51,766 nucleotides of DNA, taken from Cytophagales bacterium (lineage in GTDB: Bacteria; Bacteroidota; Bacteroidia; Cytophagales; 172606-1). Shown here piece after piece: positions 27,675 through 36,193 of this stretch. The stretch is from assembly GCA_030446715.1 (NCBI GenBank), contig JAUJMU010000015.1, forward strand, positions 100,953-152,718, read 5' to 3'. The position numbers were made by a program, and so were the translations under genes. Below the pieces are notes generated by a model. That model made no database searches, had not been told where the DNA came from, and worked only from the letters and a program-made list of their open reading frames with translations. Position 1 is the stretch's first letter. Every line of letters begins with the position of its first letter.

Positions 27675-27857
27675 TTATACTGCGGCCACTGCTTCCGGCT
27701 CAGGTTCGATGATGGGTGGGTTATCACTACTACCACCTGCCTGCTTTGTGAAAGCGTTGCCCCGATTCACCGACTGGGCCTGAAGGTTTGCCACCCTGGT
27801 GGTAAGCACAGGTACGCCGAAAGGCAGGCTGGAGACCTGATCCTTCGTCTCACCAGA
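27675..27857 (-). pseudogene. Possible coding remnant continuing in frame after the GH140 stop
   Basis: Directly after the GH140-like gene's TGA (27858-27860), the same frame stays open for 60 codons (SGETKDQVSSLPFGVPVLTT and onward, ending PPIIEPEPEAVAAV) to a TAA at 27675-27677. The composition looks protein-like, with no start codon at its head. It could be the tail of a lost gene or chance. The rest of the spacer 27430-27674 shows nothing I can identify. Confidence 0.25.
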
Positions 27858-29240
27858 TCAGTACTCCCGGCGGCGGCCGGGCGGGTCAAAGCTTTTGCCG
27901 GCGTCGTCCAGCACCAGCACCCAGTCATTGCCTTCAAAGGTTTCTCCGGGCGGATCAAATTCTCTGGTGTGCCCATTCTTGAACTTACCGATCCGGGCAG
28001 TGGCGCCATTGCCGGGGTTGTACCACCACGCCATCACATTGCGGCCGCTAATCCTGGTCAGATCCACCTTAGCCGGTTCGCCGCCGGGCATGTATACCAG
28101 AATAAAACTGCCGTCTTCGGCCCGGGCGGCGCGTACATGGTTGCGGCTGGTATCGTGCACGGTGATCAGCGACTGGTCAGGCACGAGCTTCTGCCAGGGA
28201 CGTGACTCAAACAGGTCCCTCAGGTAGCCCATCTGCTCGGCACCGGGCTGTTCAATGGCTTCCTTCCAGGGAGTACGGGCCGAAGAAATGGGACTGCGGC
28301 TTTTGTCGTAAAACTGCCAGATGTTGTGATTGCCGTAGGTGTGGCCGGCCGCACCCGAAAGCACCGACCAGTAAGCCGCCTGCCGCACGTCAAAATCCTC
28401 AAACCAGCCGTTTTTCGGGTTCCAGTTCACGGGATGGTCTTCGTAACGTGGCTCGCCGTCCAGCACGGGTTTAGTGGGTGTCATGTTGCGGGCGGCCAGC
28501 GTCTTCTCGAAGTTCGGAAGGCCAAACGCCGCGTGGCCGGACTGGAACATATTGAAATCCAGCCAGTTATCACTGTGGAAAAATTCGGCAGAACTGCCGC
28601 CGCCTCTGGGGTGAAAGGTGATCAGCTGCGTATTGCCCACGGCGCTGCGGATGCCTTCTGCCATGGCCCGGATCACGGCCCGGTGGGTTTCATTTTCGGG
28701 ATTCCGGTCGCCGCCAAGTATCCAGATCACGGGTTTGCCCTTGTAGCGGTTGCCGATCCAGGCGCCATAAGTGCGGGCATTTTCGGGCGTGAAAATTTCC
28801 GGCTTTTTTCCCATGCCATTCCATTTATCCCCCCAGGTGGGCAGGAGACCAATGAACATTCCGAGTAGTTCGGCCTTATTGACCACGTAATCCACGTGCC
28901 TGAAGTAAGCATCATTGGGCTGGGCCGGATCGTTGTTGTTCAGGGGGAGGTGGCCGTACCGGTTGGGCTCCGTGAGGCCATTCAGTTCAGCAAGCGCCAC
29001 GGCCTGAATAACGTTGTAGCCTTTCTGGGCCCGGTCTTCCAGGTACATATCGGCTTCGTCACGGTCGAGGCGGTGAAACAACTCCCATGCCGTATCACCA
29101 AGGTAGAAAAAGGGTGCACCATCACTCTTTACCAGATAACGTTTATTGGGACTTACCTTCAGCGTCTGGCCAGTAAGCGGAAGGAGGGTGCATGCGCAGC
29201 CTAATGCAAGCGCAAGAAACCGCAGTAGTGCTTTTTTCAT
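27858..29240 (-). CDS. DUF4038/GH140-like glycoside hydrolase, secreted
   Basis: This 460-residue protein has a signal peptide (MKKALLRFLALALGCACTLLPLTG). It starts with the DUF4038 signature LVKSDGAPFFYLGDTAWELFHRL (about 36-58) and continues as a TIM-barrel (LLPTWGDKW near 130, KPVIWILGGDRNPEN near 170, LDGEPRYEDHPVNW near 260). A small C-terminal beta domain (about 370-460) follows, of the type annotated as a putative collagen-binding domain. GH140 members include apiosidases acting on pectic rhamnogalacturonan II; the substrate here is not proven. ATG at 29240 is preferred to 29249 because the signal peptide then starts MKKALL. There is no SusC/SusD or other carbohydrate operon beside it. 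Confidence 0.85.
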   Translation of the reverse strand: MKKALLRFLALALGCACTLLPLTGQTLKVSPNKRYLVKSDGAPFFYLGDTAWELFHRLDRDEADMYLEDRAQKGYNVIQAVALAELNGLTEPNRYGHLPLNNNDPAQPNDAYFRHVDYVVNKAELLGMFIGLLPTWGDKWNGMGKKPEIFTPENARTYGAWIGNRYKGKPVIWILGGDRNPENETHRAVIRAMAEGIRSAVGNTQLITFHPRGGGSSAEFFHSDNWLDFNMFQSGHAAFGLPNFEKTLAARNMTPTKPVLDGEPRYEDHPVNWNPKNGWFEDFDVRQAAYWSVLSGAAGHTYGNHNIWQFYDKSRSPISSARTPWKEAIEQPGAEQMGYLRDLFESRPWQKLVPDQSLITVHDTSRNHVRAARAEDGSFILVYMPGGEPAKVDLTRISGRNVMAWWYNPGNGATARIGKFKNGHTREFDPPGETFEGNDWVLVLDDAGKSFDPPGRRREY

Positions 29241-29699
29241 AACGGGCAAGGTAAGGAGGTTAGCATTTCGCAGCGGTAGTGTGCTAATTTAGCATTGTTA
29301 AATGATAATTGAAACCATTCTGGCCCGGTCGTGCTGATAATTGGGATCAAATCTTTTTTTATCCCGATTATCCAGGCTGCCTGTCCGGCACAAATACCGA
29401 TTCTGAACCAGTGAAGACCATTTTTCCGGGGCAGAAGGACGGCGGCCAATCCTTGCGGATGAATCAGGGATATACGCAAACCTTCGCGGAATTGAATTCC
29501 TGCCTTTTCTTTTCCCTAAAGTTGCGTCCGCCTGATTAAATTGCAGCATCCGGCATACCTTACCCGCTTTAAGTACCCGATCAGAATTATAGATTATAGA
29601 TTCTGAATTTTGAATTTTAAAATCAAACCTCCCGCATACAGTGTGTTATTATGTCCATTCAAAATTTAGAATTCCTGATTTAAAATTGTTTTCTTACTT
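29241..29699. other. Divergent spacer between GH140-like gene and cyclophilin gene
   Basis: No credible gene is seen in 459 bases. From about 29590 on, A/T-rich words (GATTCTGAATTTTGAATTTT, then ATTCAAAATTTAGAATTCC) form loose inverted repeats of the low-complexity class found in other spacers. Promoters for both flanking genes must lie here, but none matches the consensus well. Confidence 0.4.
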
Positions 29700-30449
29700 A
29701 TGACCAACAGGAAACTCCCGGCTTCCCATCACTTCTTCAATATCTCCCACCTACTGACTTTGGTGTCGCTGCTGGCCTTGTTCAACTGCAACAACAAAAG
29801 CCGGCAGGAGGAAATTTCCGATCCGGCTACCGCCGAAATTACGGGCCGCAACGTACGGAAAGTGCTTACGGCTTACGGAGAGCAAAACCCTGAAAATATG
29901 GTGATCATCAGCACGCCATTTGGCGATATGAAGGCGCAGCTGTACGAACAGACGCCCCTGCACCGGGCCAATTTCATCCGGCTCACCAGGGCGGGCTTTT
30001 TCGACAGTGCGTCTTTCCACCGGATTGTGAAGGATTTTATGGTTCAGGCCGGTTACGCCGACAAAAGAAAATTGAAACTGGATAATTACCTTGTACCGTA
30101 CGAGGTGGACCCGATGCTGTATCACAAGAAAGGTGCCCTGGGCATGGCCCACCACGACGGAGCAAAAGGTTCTTCACCGTTCGACTTTTACATTGTGCAC
30201 GGCACCGTCCTGACCAAAGACAGCCTGCGCAACTTCTCCTCGGCCACCGGAAAAATTTTATTTCCCGAACATATCGACACCTACACTACCCTGGGCGGTG
30301 CCCCGCACCTTGACAGTACCTACACGGTGTTCGGCGAGGTGATCGAAGGACTTCATATCATTGACAGCATTGCCGGCGTACCCGCCGACCTAAAGGCCGA
30401 AAAACCCCTGTCCCGGATTCCGGTCACGGTGAAGATTGCAAATCAGTGA
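29700..30449 (+). CDS. Cyclophilin-type peptidyl-prolyl cis-trans isomerase, lipoprotein
   Basis: This 249-residue protein is predicted to speed proline isomerisation during folding in the cell envelope. The N-terminus has a lipoprotein signal with a lipobox ending ALFNC (Cys30). The cyclophilin domain (about 65-245) shows MVIISTPFGDMKAQLYEQTP, HRANFIRLTRAGFFDS, the active-site FHRIVKDFMVQAG (usual FHRVI-FM-QGG) and VFGEVIEGLHIIDSI. An insertion around 110-130 replaces the standard loop. It stands alone, and the 120-base spacer to the helicase locus is a repeat. Confidence 0.9.
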   Translation: MTNRKLPASHHFFNISHLLTLVSLLALFNCNNKSRQEEISDPATAEITGRNVRKVLTAYGEQNPENMVIISTPFGDMKAQLYEQTPLHRANFIRLTRAGFFDSASFHRIVKDFMVQAGYADKRKLKLDNYLVPYEVDPMLYHKKGALGMAHHDGAKGSSPFDFYIVHGTVLTKDSLRNFSSATGKILFPEHIDTYTTLGGAPHLDSTYTVFGEVIEGLHIIDSIAGVPADLKAEKPLSRIPVTVKIANQ

Positions 30450-30453
30450 CAAG

Positions 30454-30558
30454 TGGTTAGTGACCAGTGGTAAGCAGCGTGCGGAAACTTACAGATGATT
30501 CTCTGTATCGTGCTCTAACCACTTTACCGCCGGCAACTTACCACTTACCACTCTGCAC
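30454..30558. repeat. Low-complexity inverted repeat (AGTGGTTAGTG / CTTACCACT)
   Basis: AGTGGTTAGTGACCAGTGGTAAG on the left faces CTTACCACTTACCACT on the right, a loose inverted repeat filling the spacer. Related TTAGTGG words occur at 21.9 and 48.55 kb. Confidence 0.5.
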
Positions 30559-30569
30559 CTACAACTCCC

Positions 30570-33500
30570 ATGCAGCCCATCCTGAAAGCTTACCTGAAGC
30601 GGCTTACCGACCTGACGACTTCCAACAAGTCGCTGCTGTTGCTGCAGCTTCCGGCCGAGCAGTTCATGGACCTGCACGAACTGGACTACCTGATGGGCAA
30701 ACCTTCCTTCGATCTGGTGGCCCACCTCATGGCGGGTAAGCCGTCCATTCCGCTCTGCGACGTGCTCGACAGCCGTTATGACCGCGTCAACGAAGCGGGT
30801 AGGAAACTGGCGAAAATTGCCCGGACATCGGCATTTATCGAAGCGGAACGGGGCACGCAGGACCTGTACGTCGGGTATCCGATGGTGCGGGGCAAGCTGG
30901 CCGATGGTACGCCGGTGCGGTGCCCGCTGCTGTTTTTTCCGGTGCAGCTGGAACGCCGGCTCAATCAGTGGGCCCTCCGGCCCCGGGAAGGAGAGGAGGC
31001 AATCCCCAACAAAAGTTTTCTGCTGGCTTATGGTTATTTCAGCGGTGTCACCATGCCCGACGAATGGCTGGAAATGAACTTTGCAGGGTTCAGCCCCGAT
31101 CCGCTGGTGTTCCGGACGCAACTGTACGAAAAGCTGAAGGAGAGTCCGCTGGAAATCAATTACAATCCTGATACATTCACCGATAAGCTGCAGCCCTTCC
31201 AACGCTTTACCAGAGTTGATTTTGAGGAGGGGGAGCGGAATGGAGAAATAAAATTATATCCGGAGGCGGTGCTGGGCATTTTTCCGCAGGCCGGCTCCTG
31301 GCTGGTGCCCGATTACCGCGAGCTGATCGAACGCGACGGTTTTCGTTCGCCCGAAGACTCTCTTCTATACCTATGCCGCCTCGCTGGGTGATGATATGCC
31401 GGCGGTCCGCGAGGAAGCGCTGCTTACGCCCTTTGCCCTCGATGCCTGGCAGGAAAAGGCCATCCTCACCGTCAGGTCGGGCGGCAGTCTGGTGGTGCAG
31501 GGACCGCCGGGCACGGGCAAATCGCAGCTGATCTGCAACCTGATCGCCGATTATACGGCCCGGGGCAAAAAGGTACTGCTCGTTTGTCAGAAGCGGGCCG
31601 CCCTCGACGTGGTACACGCCCGGCTGAAAAGTATGGGCCTGGCCGGCTTTGCCGCTCTGGTACACGATTTCCGGCACGACCGGAAAGCTATCTACAGTCA
31701 GATCGCATCGCAGGTGGGCCGGCTTGAGGAGTACAAGCGGCAGAATGCCAGCCTCGACGCCATCATGCTTGAACGCGGATTTTTGCAGGAAAGCCGCAAG
31801 ATAGACCGGCTTGCCGCCGAACTGGAGGAGTTCCGGAAGGCACTCTTCGACGCTTCGGAGTGCGGCCTTACCGTAAAGGAACTCTACCTCACCAGCCAGC
31901 CGGACGGGGCCGCGGTTCCGCTGAAAAAGGAATACCGGCATTTTCATTTTGACTCTGTTGAGGAGTTCCGGCACCGGCTTTCGCAGTACGGGGCGTACGC
32001 CACCGGGCTGGAAGCCGATGATTACGTCTGGAAAGACCGGCTTTCCTTTGCGGGGTTTACCCATGCCGATCTGGTGGCGCTGTCGGAGGCCATTGCCGAA
32101 GTGCCGGAGGTGGCTGCCGGCGTAACCGCTCAGGCCGAAAAGGTGACCGGGCAGCCCTGGGCCATCTCCCGGATCGAACAGCTGGACGGGGACGAACGGA
32201 AGATTACCAACCTGCTGGACACCATCAAGACCCAGACGCAGTGGGAAATATTCCAGAGCCAGCTTTCCCGGGGCCGGGAAGGGCACTTGCCGGGCAAGGC
32301 ACTGGATGCCCTGGAACGCAGGCTGCTCAGATGCCTGAAAGGGGAAGGGATTGATAAAAGTCTGGATACCAGTTCGCTGGAAGGCTTTGGTCACCAATTG
32401 AAAAAGGCGCGGCGGGCCCGGCAAAACTGGTTCCGGTGGCAGTACTGGCGGCTGTTTGATGCTGACCGTACCGTCGTCCGGAAGGTAGCCGCCTCCAATG
32501 AACTGCCGCTTACGGGGGAAGGATTGCAGGTGCTGGCCGAAAAAGTGCAGAACCGTCTGCGGGCCGAATCGCTGATCGCAAAGCTGCAGAAGATCTGGCC
32601 GGCCGTGGGGCTGTACGAAGAAGCAGGGGTACGCGTGTGGTTCAGCGATCAGCGGCAGGCAGCCAGGGCCCGTAAAATTGCCGAAAAAAGTGCGTTCTGG
32701 CAGGTACAGGGAGCCCCACTGCTGATGCCGGCGTTCAGTCATTTTCAGAAGAAAATGTTCCAGCTTTTCTTCGTGGCGGGGGAGTGGGTCACGTTCCGGC
32801 TCAAATGGCATTCTTACCTGACGGAACGGCAGATCCATACACTGCTGGAGCATCCGGAGTACCGGTCGCCGTGGACCGCCGTGCTGCAGGAAGATTTCGA
32901 TCAGCTGATTGAACTGGACCGGCTGAAGGAGAACTTTACACCCGCGGAAAAGGAAGTGGTGACAAGGCTGGTGACGCACCGGAAAGCCAGCCCCGACACC
33001 TCCCTGGTGGCGCTGTTCGACAACAGCCTGCGCCTCGCCTGGATCGAACACATCGAAGGAAAACACCCGGTGCTGCGGGCGGCGTCTACCCTCAGACTGG
33101 CCGGGCTTGAGCAGGAACTGCAGATGAGCCTTGCGCGGAAAACTGCCCTGAGCCGGGATGTGGTGCTGCTCCGGTTGCGGGAGCAGACCTACCGCCGCGT
33201 AGAGGAAAACCGGCTCGGCAACCGCGTCACCTACCGCGACCTTGAACATCAGGTCACGAAAAAACGCAATAGCTGGCCGGTCCGGAAGCTGCTGACTCAT
33301 TTCAACCGCGAGATTTTTGATCTGGTGCCCTGCTGGATGGCTTCGCCCGAATCCGTATCGGCGCTGTTCAGTCTGGAGAAGCAATTTGACCTTGTGATCT
33401 TCGACGAAGCTTCCCAATGTTTTGCCGAAAGGGGCATACCGGCCATGTACCGCGGCCATCAGGCGGTGGTCACCGGCGACGACAAGCAGTTGCCGCCCGG

Positions 33501-34509
33501 CGACCTGTACCGCATCCGGTTTGAGGAAGAAGGCGAACACCCGGACCTGGAAACAGATTCGCTGCTCGGCCTCGCCTCCCGGTATTTCGCGCAGATGCAG
33601 CTGGGTGGCCACTACCGGAGCCAGTCCCTTGAACTGATTGATTTTTCCAACCGGCACTTTTACGGCAATACCCTGCAACTGCTGCCCGACTTCGAAGTAC
33701 TCAACCGCCGCCAGCCCGCCATCCGTTACCTGAAAACGGAGGGCATCTGGGAGAAAAACACCAATCAGGCCGAGGCCGACACGGTAGCCCGGCTGGTGCT
33801 GGGGCTGTTGCGGGAAGGTTCCGGCAAAGAGATCGGCGTGGTTACGTTCAACTTTCCGCAGCAGCAGCTGATACTGGACGTACTGGAAGCGCATGCGCTG
33901 GAGGCGCAACTGGTGCTGCCGGGAAGCCTGTTCGTGAAAAATCTGGAGAACGTACAGGGGGATGAACGCGACATCATTATCTTCAGCATCGGGTACGCAC
34001 CCGACGGGAAGGGCCGCCTGACCATGCAGTTTGGCAGCCTCAACCAGGCCGGTGGCGAAAACCGGCTCAACGTGGCCGTGACCCGCGCAAGGGAGCAGAT
34101 TTACGTGGTGAGCAGCCTGCTGCCCGGCCAGCTCCGCACCGAAGAATCGCAGCACGACGGCCCGAAGCTGCTGAAAAAGTACCTCGAATACGCGTGGCAG
34201 GTATCGGAGGGTGGTTTTGTGCCGGTGCCGAAAGCCGTTGATGGCTTTGCATCAGATCAACTGCTGAAGGACCAGCTCCTTAAAAAGGAATCCGGAATGG
34301 TCAAGGAACTACCCTTCGCCGACCTCACCGTTAAAAAGGGTGACCGCTACGAAAGCCTTTTGCTAACCGATGATGATCTGTACTTTGCCAGCCTTTCGGC
34401 CAAGGACGCCCACGCCTACGTGCCCTTCCTGCTGACCGGCAAGAACTGGCCCTTCCGCCGCGTCTACAGCCGGGAATGGTGGAAGAAGAAATTGAAAATT
34501 GATAATTAA
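30570..34509 (+). pseudogene. DUF4011-type SF1 helicase with nuclease-like C-terminus, one frameshift
   Basis: Two open frames (30570-31391 and an overlapping frame open from before 31360 to 34509) read as one protein of about 1,313 residues. The frame changes in the CT-rich run near 31357-31366 (...FRSPED-S-LFYTYAASLGDDMPAV...), net +1 or -2. The N-terminus resembles DUF4011 (LTDLTTSNKSLLLLQL; VRGKLADGTPVRCPLLFFPV). The motor has VVQGPPGTGKSQ, VIFDEASQCFAERGIP, VVTGDDKQLPPG, GGHYRSQSLELIDF, ENVQGDERDIIIFSIGY and LNVAVTRAREQIYVVSSL. The last 60 residues (ADLTVKKGDRYESLLLTDDD, then NWPFRRVYSREWWKK) resemble the MTES_1575/Vsr-like nuclease fold of related helicases. Such proteins recur in defence islands, but no partner genes are seen here. 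The shift could be a sequencing error. Confidence 0.8.
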
Positions 34510-34518
34510 AAATTGAAA

Positions 34519-35502
34519 ATGTACACACCCAAAAATGAAATCCGCTGGGGCATAATCGGCTGCGGCGACGTAACGGAAGTCAAAAGTGGTCCGGCATTCA
34601 GTAAAGTGGCTCATTCGCGGCTGGTAGCAGTTATGCGCCGGGATGGCGAAAAAGCTGCTGATTACGCCCGCCGTCATCAGGTGCCGAAGTGGTACACCGA
34701 CGCTTCCGCACTGATCAATGATCCGGAGGTAGATGCCGTATACATTGCCACGCCGCCGGATACCCACGCGCCGTATGCCCTGCAGGTGGCCGAGGCCGGT
34801 AGACCGTGCTACGTGGAAAAGCCAATGGCGCTCAGTTTCACCCAGTGTCAGGAAATAATACAGGCGTTTGAATCGCAGGGACTGCCTTTGTTTGTGGCAT
34901 ACTACCGGCGTTGCCTGGCGCAGTTTGTCAAGGTAAAAAGTCTGATTGATGAAGGGGCCCTGGGCAACATCCGGGCGGTAAATATCCGGCTGATCCAGCC
35001 CGTAAAGCCGGATGACCGGGAGCAGCCCTGGCGGGTGAATCCCGAGGTTTCGGGTGGCGGCCATTTTCACGACCTTGCCTCCCATCAGTTTGATTTTCTG
35101 GATTACATGCTCGGGCCAGTCGCGGAAGCAGCCGGCATGGCGGGCAACCAGGCGGGTCTGTACCCGGCCGATGATATCGTGACAGGCACCTTCCGCTTCA
35201 GGTCAGGGGTGCTGGGTACGGGCACCTGGTGCTTTACCGCGGCTCCGGCTGCCGCCGAAGATACGGTTGAAATTTTCGGTGACATGGGCAAAGTTTCTTT
35301 CTCCTCCTTTTCGGCCAGCCCGATCCGGTTTACCGGTGAGAAAGGTGCTCAGCAGTGGAGTATGCCCTTTCCGCCGCACGTGCAGCAGCCTTTGATCCAG
35401 ACGGTGGTGGACCAGTTGCGCGGCGTGGGGGAGTGCCCCAGTACGGGCCGGACCGCCGCCCGGTCAAGCTGGGTGCTGGATCAGATTACGGGGCACCGGT
35501 AA
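34519..35502 (+). CDS. Gfo/Idh/MocA family NAD(P)-dependent oxidoreductase
   Basis: This 327-residue protein is predicted to oxidise or reduce a sugar-like substrate with NAD(P). The N-terminal Rossmann domain has RWGIIGCGDVTEVKSGPAF (about 8-26), DAVYIATPPDTHAPYAL (about 73-89) and the family EKP motif (VEKPMALS, about 100-107). The C-terminal substrate domain carries GGGHFHDLASHQFDFLDYML (about 181-200), with the His/Asp of the catalytic region. ATG at 34519 is used; the in-frame TTG two codons upstream (TTG AAA ATG) is less likely. It begins 9 bases after the helicase stop, so read-through from that gene is possible. The substrate cannot be named. Confidence 0.92.
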   Translation: MYTPKNEIRWGIIGCGDVTEVKSGPAFSKVAHSRLVAVMRRDGEKAADYARRHQVPKWYTDASALINDPEVDAVYIATPPDTHAPYALQVAEAGRPCYVEKPMALSFTQCQEIIQAFESQGLPLFVAYYRRCLAQFVKVKSLIDEGALGNIRAVNIRLIQPVKPDDREQPWRVNPEVSGGGHFHDLASHQFDFLDYMLGPVAEAAGMAGNQAGLYPADDIVTGTFRFRSGVLGTGTWCFTAAPAAAEDTVEIFGDMGKVSFSSFSASPIRFTGEKGAQQWSMPFPPHVQQPLIQTVVDQLRGVGECPSTGRTAARSSWVLDQITGHR

Positions 35503-35532
35503 GCCCGCGGAAGGAAAGTTCAGCAGTCGCTT

Positions 35533-36147
35533 TTATGATCTGGCAAAGGAGACGTTCTGATAAATTTCTGTAAGTGAAAGCTGCCAGGATAAAGCCGTTA
35601 CTGACAACGTATCCCCGGGATTGTTCAGGTGCTGGTGCGCGTTCCAGCTGCCATTTTCGCTGCGTTCATACATCCGGATCCAGCACGAATACTGATCTAT
35701 GATGATATAGGCTTTCAAGCCCGGAACAGCCTGATACATCTCAACTTTTTGAATCAGGTCTTTCCTCTCAGTTGAGTCAGACAGAACTTCAATGATCAGC
35801 ACCGGGTCTTTTATTAACTGACTGGATTGCCAGTCCCGGTCTGAGCAGCTTACCATCACGTCAGGATAGACGTAACGCTTATCCTTTGCCACTTCCAGTT
35901 TTACGTTCTCGGTGAGTACCTGGCATCCTTTCGGGCCAAAGCAATTCCGCAGGGAAAATGCACAGTTCTGGATGATCCGGTTGTGAATGATAGTACCGCC
36001 GGACATAGCATACACTACGCCATCCATAAATTCATACCGGAGGTCTTCTCCGGAGACTTTTTCCAGTGCCTCGTATTCCTGGAGCGAAAGCGGTGATTGT
36101 CTGAACCAGGGATCTCCCATGATATATACTTTGGCTGCAGTACTCAC
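35533..36147 (-). CDS. Uma2 family (DUF820) PD-(D/E)XK nuclease-fold protein
   Basis: This 204-residue protein belongs to the Uma2/DUF820 family, whose cellular role is unclear. Its core fits the restriction-endonuclease-like fold: SLQEYEALEKVSGEDLRYEFMDGVVYAM (N-terminal), HNRIIQNCAFSLRN, then YPDVMVSC and PVLIIEVLSDSTERKDLIQKVEMYQ with acidic and basic residues in the catalytic order. The C-terminus is YIIIDQYSCWIRMYER plus a beta-rich tail. The start could be GTG 36147 or ATG 36120 (MGDPWFRQSPLSLQEYEAL). It lies 46 bases downstream of the PAS kinase on the same strand. It converges with the oxidoreductase gene (30-base gap). Confidence 0.88.
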   Translation of the reverse strand: MSTAAKVYIMGDPWFRQSPLSLQEYEALEKVSGEDLRYEFMDGVVYAMSGGTIIHNRIIQNCAFSLRNCFGPKGCQVLTENVKLEVAKDKRYVYPDVMVSCSDRDWQSSQLIKDPVLIIEVLSDSTERKDLIQKVEMYQAVPGLKAYIIIDQYSCWIRMYERSENGSWNAHQHLNNPGDTLSVTALSWQLSLTEIYQNVSFARS

Positions 36148-36193
36148 TAAAGCTACCGGAAAACCGGCATTTATAAAAGTTTGCTATCTGCCC

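Noticed and set aside
27506-27712. A 68-codon plus-strand frame in the spacer after the hypothetical anchor protein
   Set aside because: No hydrophobic pattern, no family resemblance and poor start context; the opposite strand reads more like protein near its end.
31207-34155. A 982-codon open frame on the minus strand opposite the SF1 helicase
   Set aside because: Its translation is rich in Gln, His, Phe and Pro runs without domain logic, while the plus strand has all helicase motifs. It is a shadow caused by G/C-rich third positions.
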